This document shows positions 6,092 through 13,002 of a stretch of DNA of 20,376 nucleotides, piece after piece. The stretch lies in IMG/VR virus record IMGVR_UViG_3300034104_002928, positions 1-20,376 of that record; one strand, 5' to 3'. A model generated the notes under the pieces. That model did not search any database, was not told the DNA's origin, and was given only the letters and a program-made list of their open reading frames with translations. Source of the DNA: a virus. Position 1 is the stretch's first letter. Every line of letters starts with the position of its first letter. Made by a program: the position numbers and the translations under genes.

Positions 6092-6346
6092 TTAATATTG
6101 TTTTTCGAAGGTTGCTTCAGGTTCCTTAGTTGTTTCATTCACCGACAATTTTCGAAGGTTTTCAAGACAATGCGCGTAGCCAGCGGTTACACCGGCAGCG
6201 AAAATAATGTCTGATTCCTTCGCTCCATGAGACGGCATTGGCACCGGCATGGATTCAGCGACGATACGGATTGCCATGCGTAAGAGCGGAGTCTGCAACA
6301 GCTTAGAGAATTCGGCACTCTCACCGCTGGTCATCCACTCCGCCAT
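6092..6346 (-). CDS. Small protein of unknown function upstream of the scaffold
   Basis: An 84-residue protein from ATG 6346. An upstream in-frame ATG at 6415 would overlap the previous gene by 62 bases. I prefer 6346 because a TGAGGT Shine-Dalgarno sits 4 bases before it and overlaps the TGA of the previous gene. The product begins MAEWMTSGESAEFSKLLQTP, then a helix with RMAIRIVAESMP, and a central AAGVTAGYAHCLENLRKL helix. It is probably all helical. I do not know its family; small genes between portal and scaffold in podoviruses are mostly uncharacterised. Six bases separate it from the scaffold start. Confidence 0.75.
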   Translation of the reverse strand: MAEWMTSGESAEFSKLLQTPLLRMAIRIVAESMPVPMPSHGAKESDIIFAAGVTAGYAHCLENLRKLSVNETTKEPEATFEKQY

Positions 6347-6350
6347 ATTT

Positions 6351-6356
6351 ACCTCA
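6351..6356 (-). promoter_or_regulatory. Shine-Dalgarno overlapping the upstream stop; decides the start at 6346
   Basis: On the minus strand TGAGGT followed by AAAT precedes ATG 6346. Its TGA is also the stop codon of the beta-propeller gene, a compact termination-reinitiation arrangement. Confidence 0.65.
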
Positions 6357-7697
6357 GGCAGATTCTTCAGGTCCGATTTCTGGGTCTTCGTTGAGCCTTT
6401 CAGCCAATTTATCATACTTTGTCTTCTTGTTTCGTTTCAGTTTATGCCTCTGCGGAATCGGGTCGAGAACCTCGTCTAGCTTGATCGGTTTCTCAAGCGT
6501 GACGACATCGCGTTTAGGTCGAATCACCTTTGTCACCTCCAGCATGTCGGCCAATGGCAGCTTGATGTATCCGCAATCAACGTCGTTGATGCCGTACGAG
6601 ACGACAAAATGACTCTTCGCGCTGTCGTAGAACGCTCCGCACGGGAATACGACAGCAGGCAATCCCGGCCACCAGTCCTGCTGATTCGTGCCGGTGAGAA
6701 GCGGCAGCGTCGTCATGCGGACGATGCGGAACGGAGCCTTAGACTCGAAGGCGTACGCACCCATGTAGTAGCGACGCTTCTTGTTGATCCACGGCAATGA
6801 GCTGTGGAAGAAGGTCCAGTACAAGCCATCGACCAGAATGGGGTTGGAGCCGCCGCGCACCTCGCCAAATTTCCAGAGCGGATTGAACTCGTCGGTGACG
6901 TACTCCGCTTCCTTCTCAAGACGCCCATTAAGGCGCACTACGACATGAGGATTGGCCGAATACACCATGTGTGGCGTGTTATCGTGGACGAAGTAGAGCC
7001 AGTTCTTCTCATGGCCATCGTTCACCATCGCCTGCGCGTAGTTGTTGCCGTAGATCGGGTCGAATCGGGCGACGTTCAGGAACTGCTTGTCCAAGACGAA
7101 CATCGCCTGATGCGCGTAACTCTTGAACGGCACAAATGTGCAGCAGCTTAGTCCGTACTTGTCGCCGAACTTGACCACTCGCGGATCTTCGAACTGCTCG
7201 CCTGGAATGTGCGAGGTGAGGTTGATCAACGCTTTTTTGATGGCCCCAAGATCCTTGGTCAGCTCGAAGACAACGATGTCGTTCTTCTCAAGGTAAACGT
7301 CCTCATCCTTCTCGCGCTTATTGCGGCAACGTCGGGCGAAAAGAAGGATCTGACCGCTCGGTTCCTGAACGATTGCAGGGTTGAAATAGTAGGTTCCAAC
7401 CTCCTCAGGAAGCGTGATTTTACCAACCTCCCAGTCGCATTGTTCGGCCAGCTTGGGTACGTCGTTTTTTGCGTAGCTCATTAGAAACTCGGCTGCGAAT
7501 TTGATTTCGTCGTAGAGAGCAAGCCAATGATCGCGCTCCTCGCGGACCTCGGTCAGATGCTCCTCGTGTTCTTTGGTTCGAATCTCAAGTGTCTTCTGCA
7601 AATCCTCGATCTGCATCAGCAAATCGGCCTGACCATCACCGCCATTTGCAAATCGTTTGAGAGCTTTAAGAGACAGTTCTCGGATGATGTCTTTCAT
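6354..7697 (-). CDS. GH130-like five-bladed beta-propeller protein, putative carbohydrate-active
   Basis: A 447-residue protein whose ATG shares one base with the TAA of the preceding gene (TAATG at 7695-7699). Residues ~20-65 form a coiled coil. Residues ~100-385 look like a GH130 or GH43-type beta-propeller: YYFNPAIV near 103-110, FEDPRVVKFGDKYGLS near 169-184, KNW at 231-233, RGGSNPILVDG at 281-291, FFHSS at 297-300, YYMGAYAF at 310-317 and VSYGINDVD near 366-374. GH130 enzymes phosphorolyse or hydrolyse beta-mannosides; related propellers occur in glycan operons with unknown activity. The tail (about 395-447) is Lys/Arg-rich then acidic. With two GT25-like genes directly upstream, a role in processing or binding the same glycan is likely. 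Catalytic activity cannot be claimed. Confidence 0.75.
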   Translation of the reverse strand: MKDIIRELSLKALKRFANGGDGQADLLMQIEDLQKTLEIRTKEHEEHLTEVREERDHWLALYDEIKFAAEFLMSYAKNDVPKLAEQCDWEVGKITLPEEVGTYYFNPAIVQEPSGQILLFARRCRNKREKDEDVYLEKNDIVVFELTKDLGAIKKALINLTSHIPGEQFEDPRVVKFGDKYGLSCCTFVPFKSYAHQAMFVLDKQFLNVARFDPIYGNNYAQAMVNDGHEKNWLYFVHDNTPHMVYSANPHVVVRLNGRLEKEAEYVTDEFNPLWKFGEVRGGSNPILVDGLYWTFFHSSLPWINKKRRYYMGAYAFESKAPFRIVRMTTLPLLTGTNQQDWWPGLPAVVFPCGAFYDSAKSHFVVSYGINDVDCGYIKLPLADMLEVTKVIRPKRDVVTLEKPIKLDEVLDPIPQRHKLKRNKKTKYDKLAERLNEDPEIGPEESA

Positions 7698-8326
7698 TAT
7701 GGATACAATTTTGTGTTCTCCTGCGTCGCGAGCCTCGGAAGAATCCCGTAAAAGTTCATCCTAGGCATCGAATCGACCAGCATCTGGATGTCGATTGGAC
7801 CCCAAACCTTCTGGTTCGTTTCGAGGAGTTTGCAGACACCTTCGTAATTTACAAGGTAAGCATGCGTACACATGCCGCGAACGAGCTTGTAAAGGTTCGA
7901 CGCGATGTAGCCGTGGTCTTCAATCGGGTCGGCGCAGCAGCTTCCGATGTAGACGACATGCCAATCGCTCGGGAGATAGTCCAGATTGTCGGCCAGCTTT
8001 GCCTTCCAGTCGGAGCATGTGAACTCAACGTCATCCTCGACGATGAGGAATGTGCGATGATCGGTTATCTTCGACTCAACCATCCACTTGATGGCCGACC
8101 AGACAGAGAAATGGCTGAGTCCGGCGACGATTGTTTTGACTTTCGCCTTCTCCTTCTCGCGTGTGTGGTAGTAATCGGTCGATATGCCGCAGTTCTCAGC
8201 CCTGAATCCGTACATCGGAACCGCATCGATTCCGAATGACTTCATGTAGCGAATGCAGCGTCGCTCCTTCTCGCTCTCAGGCTTCGAGACGATGAAGCAC
8301 GGCGTCTTTTCGAGCTGTAGTTTCAT
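7697..8326 (-). CDS. GT25-like glycosyltransferase (second copy)
   Basis: A 209-residue protein whose ATG overlaps the upstream TGA (ATGA at 8323-8326). It has the GT25 layout: an N-terminal strand CFIVSKPESEKERR, AGLSHFSVW near 68-76 (the GT25 SH element), the acidic IVEDDVEF with Glu97-Asp98-Asp99 that binds metal and nucleotide sugar, and GPIDIQM near 177-182. GT25 enzymes transfer galactose or related sugars to lipopolysaccharide or, in animals and giant viruses, to collagen hydroxylysine. It shares GSCCA, SNL, CTHxYxV, LETN and PID blocks with the gene at 8918-9520 and must be a paralogue. At ~209 residues it is slightly short for the family but has the core. Donor and acceptor are unknown. 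Confidence 0.85.
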   Translation of the reverse strand: MKLQLEKTPCFIVSKPESEKERRCIRYMKSFGIDAVPMYGFRAENCGISTDYYHTREKEKAKVKTIVAGLSHFSVWSAIKWMVESKITDHRTFLIVEDDVEFTCSDWKAKLADNLDYLPSDWHVVYIGSCCADPIEDHGYIASNLYKLVRGMCTHAYLVNYEGVCKLLETNQKVWGPIDIQMLVDSMPRMNFYGILPRLATQENTKLYP

Positions 8327-8913
8327 CGGTTCGGGAGGATGTAGATGATGCCGCGACGCGCGCCGGTAGAGCGGCTGGGGTGGTTGTAGTAGAAGCTGTA
8401 GCCGTACTTCTGCGTCAACGTCTTGGCGCGGTAAATTGCGTCCAGCTTGTCCTTGATGTAGCCGAGACAGATGTCGTGGCCGTTGTAGCTGTCGTAGCCA
8501 AGCTGTCCGGTCGGTTCCTTGAAGTCGTGGATGGCGATAACTGGATGCAGGTCGTAGCGATTAATTGCCTCAAGCTCTTCGAGCAGCGGCAGGTAGTCGT
8601 TCCAGTGAGCGTCGAGAAAGAAGATCGTGTCGTGTCCAATTCCGTGATGCGGAATGAACCAGTTCATGCAGGCATCACTGCTGCCCTCGAACATCTCGAC
8701 GTAGACATTCTCGCGCTTGAACTTCTCCTTAGCCTTCTCAACCAGATCATGGTTCAGCTCGCACGAAACAGTCTTGAGGAAGTTCTTGGCCAACCAAACG
8801 GTGGTGTCCGCTTCGTGAGTGCCGGTTTCGACAGCGGTCGTCAGCTCGAAGCGTTCTTTGAGGTAAAGAAACTCCTGCTCGATGAACGTGTCTCCATTGA
8901 AAGGTGAACCCAT
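8323..8913 (-). CDS. Class I SAM methyltransferase-like protein (ETGT type)
   Basis: A 196-residue protein from ATG 8913; a TTG at 8952 would overlap the preceding gene, so I reject it. The start lies four bases after the upstream TAA, with the context AAATTATG. The SAM-site motif is VETGTHEADTT near residues 28-38, then SCELNHDLVEKAKEKF with the acidic residue expected to hold the ribose. FFLDAHW near 98-104 and AIHDF follow, as in the class I family whose members carry ETGT-x-x-G-x-TT and LDAHW. One Gly of the usual ETGTYxGxTT is Ala here. Members are often in polysaccharide clusters. It could methylate a sugar hydroxyl or a protein; the acceptor is not visible. Confidence 0.75.
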   Translation of the reverse strand: MGSPFNGDTFIEQEFLYLKERFELTTAVETGTHEADTTVWLAKNFLKTVSCELNHDLVEKAKEKFKRENVYVEMFEGSSDACMNWFIPHHGIGHDTIFFLDAHWNDYLPLLEELEAINRYDLHPVIAIHDFKEPTGQLGYDSYNGHDICLGYIKDKLDAIYRAKTLTQKYGYSFYYNHPSRSTGARRGIIYILPNR

Positions 8914-8917
8914 AATT

Positions 8918-9520
8918 TTAGTCGGCCAAAGGACAGTCTTCTTGATCGGCAACTCGCGGAAAAATTGTGAAGCATTTCAGATGCTGGCGGCTCTTGAAGT
9001 ACATCTGCAAATCGATTGGAGCGAAGACCTCTTCGTTCGTCTCGATGAGAGTCTTGAGAGCCTTCTTGCGGACGATGTAGCAGTGAGTGCAAAGTGGCAT
9101 TCCTTCGAAAAGGTTTGAATCCAGCTCGCGTGAGAGCTTTCCATGCGCGCAACAGGAGCCGGGATAGAGAATGTCCCAATCCTCAGGCAGCTTTGTCAGC
9201 GCACGTTCGATTGTTTCGCGCCAATGCGGACGGAATAGGATGTCGTCCTCTAGAACCATCACCATGTCCGGCGTGGAAGGATCGAAATCCAGCGCGTTCC
9301 ACAGCATCCAATGGGACATGCTGCATCCAACGTGCTTGGAGCAGATGAGGTAGCCTGAGCCGGGGGCATCTATCTCGTACGGAATGCTCGCTTTCAGGCC
9401 AGACTTCGCGCCGTTCAGGCCATAGAAAATGCGGTAGTCCGTGACTCCAGCGGAATCAAGGTTTCTTTGTAGGCGCGGGATGCGAGAACTGCCTCGCATC
9501 GTGATAACGACCGTTTGCAC
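8918..9520 (-). CDS. GT25-like glycosyltransferase (first copy)
   Basis: A 200-residue protein starting at GTG 9520, four bases after the previous stop. An internal ATG at 9499 would remove the first beta strand (TVVITMRG), so the GTG is more likely. GT25 features in order: the N-terminal strand with SSRIPRLQRNL, GCSMSHWMLW at 65-74, MVLEDDILF with the Glu91-Asp92-Asp93 metal and sugar-nucleotide site, and FAPIDLQM near 166-173. It aligns through its length with the gene at 7697-8326 (EDD, LP-x-DW, GSCCA, SNL, CTHxYxV, ETN, PID, PR-x-A-x-QE). Likely acts in the host cytoplasm. Possible acceptors are a virion protein, host lipopolysaccharide or a precursor glycan. Confidence 0.87.
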   Translation of the reverse strand: MQTVVITMRGSSRIPRLQRNLDSAGVTDYRIFYGLNGAKSGLKASIPYEIDAPGSGYLICSKHVGCSMSHWMLWNALDFDPSTPDMVMVLEDDILFRPHWRETIERALTKLPEDWDILYPGSCCAHGKLSRELDSNLFEGMPLCTHCYIVRKKALKTLIETNEEVFAPIDLQMYFKSRQHLKCFTIFPRVADQEDCPLAD

Positions 9521-9524
9521 GGGG

Positions 9525-10142
9525 TTATTTCAGTTTTCGATAGATAGCAAAAACGCTCTCGCTCAGATCAAATCGCGAAACAAATTCGCAGCGTTTCAGG
9601 ACGAACTTGAGAGCAGTCTGGGTCGATTCCCAGTTCACATCGTCCATGACCAGATATCCGCCAACCTTGAGCTTTGGAAGCCAGTTGACGACATCGCTCG
9701 TAGACGGCCATTCGGCGTGATTGGCGTCGATGTGAACCATGTCCATGTCGGGCAGAAATCGCGACGCATCCCATGAGGACATGCGGCAGAACTGAATCTG
9801 CTTTACGACCTGCGCGCGAACGCAATGACCAACGAAAGATTCGTAATGCTTGTCCAGATCGAGTGTCGCCCACCACTCCTGATTGGCATTCGTCTCGTCG
9901 TCGATGCAGTCCTCTTTTTTCCAAGAATCGATAGCGTAGACGGTTCCGCTTCCGTTCAGCTTGCAGGCTTGGGCGAGTGCGAGCGTGGACTTGCCTTCGA
10001 AAACACCAACTTCAGCGATGCGCTGCGGTTTCGTTTCGAGAACAAGTTTGGCGATTTCCAAACCTTTTTTCGGATCGCACCAACCGCCCATCTTCGGGAA
10101 GTTGTCGGCGATGAATTGAACGATGTTTTCTTCGTTTCCCAT
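9525..10142 (-). CDS. Class I SAM-dependent methyltransferase (Methyltransf_24-like)
   Basis: A 205-residue protein from ATG 10142, with AGGGA 8 bases upstream and the context GAATTATG. Motif I is RIAEVGVFEGKSTLALAQA (residues 41-59), with the ExGxxxG core intact. TVYAIDSW follows with Asp72 at the ribose position, then MVHIDANH and KVGGYLVMDDVNW, matching the Methyltransf_24 pattern (D-x-x-H then GG-x-x-x-x-DD). Family members methylate sugars, cephalosporins and other small or polymeric acceptors. It starts five bases after the portal stop and opens the five-gene cassette. The second methyltransferase downstream is of a different subtype. Acceptor unknown. Confidence 0.85.
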   Translation of the reverse strand: MGNEENIVQFIADNFPKMGGWCDPKKGLEIAKLVLETKPQRIAEVGVFEGKSTLALAQACKLNGSGTVYAIDSWKKEDCIDDETNANQEWWATLDLDKHYESFVGHCVRAQVVKQIQFCRMSSWDASRFLPDMDMVHIDANHAEWPSTSDVVNWLPKLKVGGYLVMDDVNWESTQTALKFVLKRCEFVSRFDLSESVFAIYRKLK

Positions 10143-10147
10143 AATTC

Positions 10148-12397
10148 TTATCCCTGACGCGCCAAGTTGGACTCGGCAGTTGCATTCGCTCGCTGAATAT
10201 CAGCGGTTGTCTTGGCATTCCGGCGTGACAGATCAGCCATCGCCTTCGTGTTCTGACGCTGAATGTTGGCCATAGTCTCGGCATTCTGGCGAGCGATTTT
10301 CGCCTGAACCTCCGCATTCATCACTGCAGTCTTCGGATCGACACCCTGCTGGATAGCCATCGCTTGCTGCTGCTGCGCCATCGCCTGCTGCTGTTCGGCC
10401 AATAGCTGACCAAGCTGCTCAACAGTCTGAACAAGCATCTGGAGCTGCTGAGCGTAAGCATCAACTTGAGGACGACGAGTAGGATCGGTGGAGAGACGAG
10501 CCAGATGATCCTGAACGTGCTGACCGATACCTTGCAGGAAGAGCATAATCTCCTGCGGATTACCGCCCTGCTGGATCGAGGAAGCAGCTTCGTTCGCCGC
10601 CGCAAGATGCGTGTCGATGTGAACGATTTGATTCTGCGTGTCCGTGACGATTGCCATGTTGCCCTGGCGCAGCGACGAATGCTCCAGAACAGCCAGCGCG
10701 GTCTGATCCTGAATTCGCGAAGACTGGATCTGAGTCGGCAGATACCGATCAACCATTTGTTGGCCAACCTGAGCGGCGATGTAGTCGCGCAAGAGGCTGA
10801 CTTTGCCACCCTCTGGCAGAGAACCAAGAAGTCCGAGCAGAGAACCAAGGAGCTGCTGCTTCGCGAACTGAGAACCTTGGCCGACCGTGCGAGTCGCTTC
10901 CACGAAGTCGATGTCCAGCATGGCTTGAACCGGAACGCCGCGTTCGGCGCAACGACGCTGGAACTCAATCGCGTCCTTATCCGACTTCGTAATCGGGTTC
11001 AGGTTGGGATTGGAGGCTCGGTTGTACCGCTCTTCGAAGAAGGAATCGAGCTGGTTGTAATACCGGCTGAGCTGCGTCTTACCGATTGCTGACTGCTGTG
11101 CCACGATGGCCTGGATTTCAGTCGCAGTTCGTGGGTTGCCAGCCGGTTTGTTGAGCGATTGGCGATACTGAGAGAGATTGCCTTGAAGAACATTCTCAAG
11201 GTCCGCGTTGACCGCCATAGGAGCGTCCAGAACGCCAGCAATGTTCTGCTGAATGACTTCGTAGTCTGGCGGGAGAATGGCATACGGTCCTTGCTGAACG
11301 ACGCTCGTCTTGCTGAGAGCGTTCGGGTTAAGGGGGCGGAAGAGAATCTGGGTGCGAGCGAATGCGCTGTCCACCATCGAGCAGCGGAGCCTGTTCTTCA
11401 GCTCCATCGCCTGAAGCATCTTGATGCCAAGACCCTTCACACCGTGATGCTCGCCATCACCACGGTCGTAATACATCGGATGAATGATCTGCTCCCACCG
11501 CTTGTAACGGCGCAGCTTCCGGTACATGAAGTTCTCGCTGTCCCGCTCATCGATGATGGCATGGCTGATCTGACCATCGAACTCCTTGTAGAAGATGTGG
11601 GACATCAGCACGACCTCTGACCGTGCAGAGAACGTGATGTCGTTCGAGCGAAGCTGGCGTTGGAAGAACTCCCAATCGTACTGAACGCCGGAACGGTACG
11701 GCTCAGGCATCGCAGCGCGGATACGCTGGCGAACGTAATCTACGTTCCAGCCGGCAGCAGTCGCCGCCTGCTCGTCTTGGATCTTCTCGAACAAGTCATC
11801 GACGCCCATGCGAGTGCGGACGCAGGCTACCTTCCAATCGCTGACATTGGACTTTGTGCCATCGGGGACGAGAAGATCCGTCGCCATGATGGCCTTGCAC
11901 CGCCAGTTGGAGCCGTCTTCAAAGATCAGCGGACCATCGCCAATGAGGACCATCTCACGCTGCGAGAGCTGCATAATGTAGTCGAAGTCCTTGTCCAGCT
12001 TCTGGAGACGGTCGAACTCCTCGGTGATAATCTTCGACCACTCCTCCCGCTTATCCATGTCGTTGCCGTAAGCGGTGCGAATGTTGGCGTAGGTAGGAAC
12101 CTCAGCGAACACATCGTAGAAGGCTGACATGGCCAACGTGAGGAACGCTTCCGACTCGCGGAAGTTGACGTTGGTACGGAACGCTTGGTTGTTACGACGA
12201 AGCTCTGCCGGATTGTACGGAGGATTGCCGTCAACAAGACCACGGAGCTTTGCGCGGGTGCTGTTCCGCAGCTCGTCGGCCATGATGAGCTTTTGGAATA
12301 TCTCGCGAGCCGATGCCGCGTCGGCAATACGAGTTTCGGGAGCTTTACCCTCCTCGTTAATGGTTTCGAGCGGCAGTTGGGCTAGGTTTCCGTACAT
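10148..12397 (-). CDS. Portal protein (podovirus-type)
   Basis: A 749-residue protein from ATG 12397, overlapping the stop of the Cys-rich gene by 16 bases. Portals form the dodecameric ring at one capsid vertex through which DNA enters and leaves. The visible layout is an N-terminal helical region with RAKLRGLVDGNPPYN, ELRRNNQAFRTNVNFRE and FYDVFAEVP, a wing region up to about residue 300, then YDRGDGEHHGVKGLG, an HTH-like and crown region, and a long C-terminal helical part. Residues ~650-690 are Gln-rich. Residues 699-749 are five consecutive 11-residue units that should form a helical barrel. Length and order, directly after the terminase, support the call; the tyrosine and Gly-rich motif around 311-325 is common in podoviral portals. 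Confidence 0.92.
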   Translation of the reverse strand: MYGNLAQLPLETINEEGKAPETRIADAASAREIFQKLIMADELRNSTRAKLRGLVDGNPPYNPAELRRNNQAFRTNVNFRESEAFLTLAMSAFYDVFAEVPTYANIRTAYGNDMDKREEWSKIITEEFDRLQKLDKDFDYIMQLSQREMVLIGDGPLIFEDGSNWRCKAIMATDLLVPDGTKSNVSDWKVACVRTRMGVDDLFEKIQDEQAATAAGWNVDYVRQRIRAAMPEPYRSGVQYDWEFFQRQLRSNDITFSARSEVVLMSHIFYKEFDGQISHAIIDERDSENFMYRKLRRYKRWEQIIHPMYYDRGDGEHHGVKGLGIKMLQAMELKNRLRCSMVDSAFARTQILFRPLNPNALSKTSVVQQGPYAILPPDYEVIQQNIAGVLDAPMAVNADLENVLQGNLSQYRQSLNKPAGNPRTATEIQAIVAQQSAIGKTQLSRYYNQLDSFFEERYNRASNPNLNPITKSDKDAIEFQRRCAERGVPVQAMLDIDFVEATRTVGQGSQFAKQQLLGSLLGLLGSLPEGGKVSLLRDYIAAQVGQQMVDRYLPTQIQSSRIQDQTALAVLEHSSLRQGNMAIVTDTQNQIVHIDTHLAAANEAASSIQQGGNPQEIMLFLQGIGQHVQDHLARLSTDPTRRPQVDAYAQQLQMLVQTVEQLGQLLAEQQQAMAQQQQAMAIQQGVDPKTAVMNAEVQAKIARQNAETMANIQRQNTKAMADLSRRNAKTTADIQRANATAESNLARQG
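10151..10303 (-). repeat. 11-residue coiled-coil repeats at the portal C-terminus
   Basis: Residues 699-749 read AKIARQNAETM, ANIQRQNTKAM, ADLSRRNAKTT, ADIQRANATAE and the partial SNLARQG. The pattern A-x-[IL]-x-R-x-N-x-x-x-x repeats at 11 residues, so it is a hendecad coiled coil. Confidence 0.85.
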
Positions 12398-13002
12398 GGT
12401 CGTTTTTTCCAGCAGTGAGCTGGCAAGTTTGCGTTCTCTGTAGCGTCCGTAAATTTATGGAGCGTTTCAATGGGAAACCACACCATGCTTCTGATGAAGC
12501 AACCACAAAATTCACAGCTTTGAAGCTGGTCGTCTAGTGGCGTTGTCCCGTGTTGAGAAAGTGTCCTGACAGCCTCCTTGAGGACGCGAGCGTTGCATCC
12601 GGTGCATCCGAGTGGTTTCCGATTGAACTGACATCCGGCGCAAATGCTCGCTCTTCGAATCGCTTCCTCCTGATCCACTTTGCCACCGCCAACGGTCAGC
12701 CCATGAATCAGGCTCATGCTGAAACGGATAACGTCTCCGATCTGAAGAGATTTCAAACCTTTTGGCCTGGGAATCTCAACTTCGTCGTAAGAGCAGTCGG
12801 CACCGTTACGACACTGATACTCGGTGATTAAGATGTCGAGGTTGGTGGGAACCTTGACTGCGTTGGCCGCGTAATGGTTGCGGACGAACTCGCGGAGCTG
12901 CGGCAATGAACCGGCGGGTATCTCGATGCCGGTTTCAGGAACGCGGTAGTTCCATCCGCCGGGAATGACATTGTGTTCATTGAGGATCTTGTAGCCGCTC
13001 AT
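12382..13002 (-). CDS. Cys-rich putative zinc-binding protein between terminase and portal
   Basis: A 206-residue protein. ATG 13002 overlaps the terminase TGA (ATGA at 12999-13002), which fixes the start against the longer frame to 13053. The N-terminal half is mixed and unrecognised (GGWNYRVPETGIEIPAGSL). The C-terminal half has ICAGC (Cys121, 124), GCTGC (133, 136), CEFCGC (163, 166, 168) and two later Cys (197, 203), a zinc-ribbon-like double CxxC arrangement with an extra FCGC. Cys64 and Cys70 form a further pair. Its position, coupled to the terminase and portal, suggests a role in packaging or portal assembly, or DNA binding. Iron-sulfur binding is an alternative. I do not know a characterised member. 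Confidence 0.78.
   Translation of the reverse strand: MSGYKILNEHNVIPGGWNYRVPETGIEIPAGSLPQLREFVRNHYAANAVKVPTNLDILITEYQCRNGADCSYDEVEIPRPKGLKSLQIGDVIRFSMSLIHGLTVGGGKVDQEEAIRRASICAGCQFNRKPLGCTGCNARVLKEAVRTLSQHGTTPLDDQLQSCEFCGCFIRSMVWFPIETLHKFTDATENANLPAHCWKKRPCTET

Noticed and set aside
8380-8907. 175-residue plus-strand frame opposite the second methyltransferase
   Set aside because: It is rich in Val and Leu as expected of the complement of a coding strand, and conflicts with a motif-bearing gene.
8914-8952. A TTG start at 8952 for the second methyltransferase
   Set aside because: It would overlap the upstream GT25 gene by 35 bases, and the ATG at 8913 lies four bases after that gene's stop, which is the spacing used throughout this operon.
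7697-9520. GT25-like genes as DNA-modifying glucosyltransferases
   Set aside because: The EDD and PID pattern is that of protein or lipopolysaccharide GT25 enzymes; no hydroxymethylpyrimidine synthesis genes are seen in the window.
10321-11092. Two ~210-residue frames overlapping the portal gene, one on each strand
   Set aside because: Both fall wholly within the portal frame, show odd composition (Arg/Ser-rich or without motifs) and lack a start signal.
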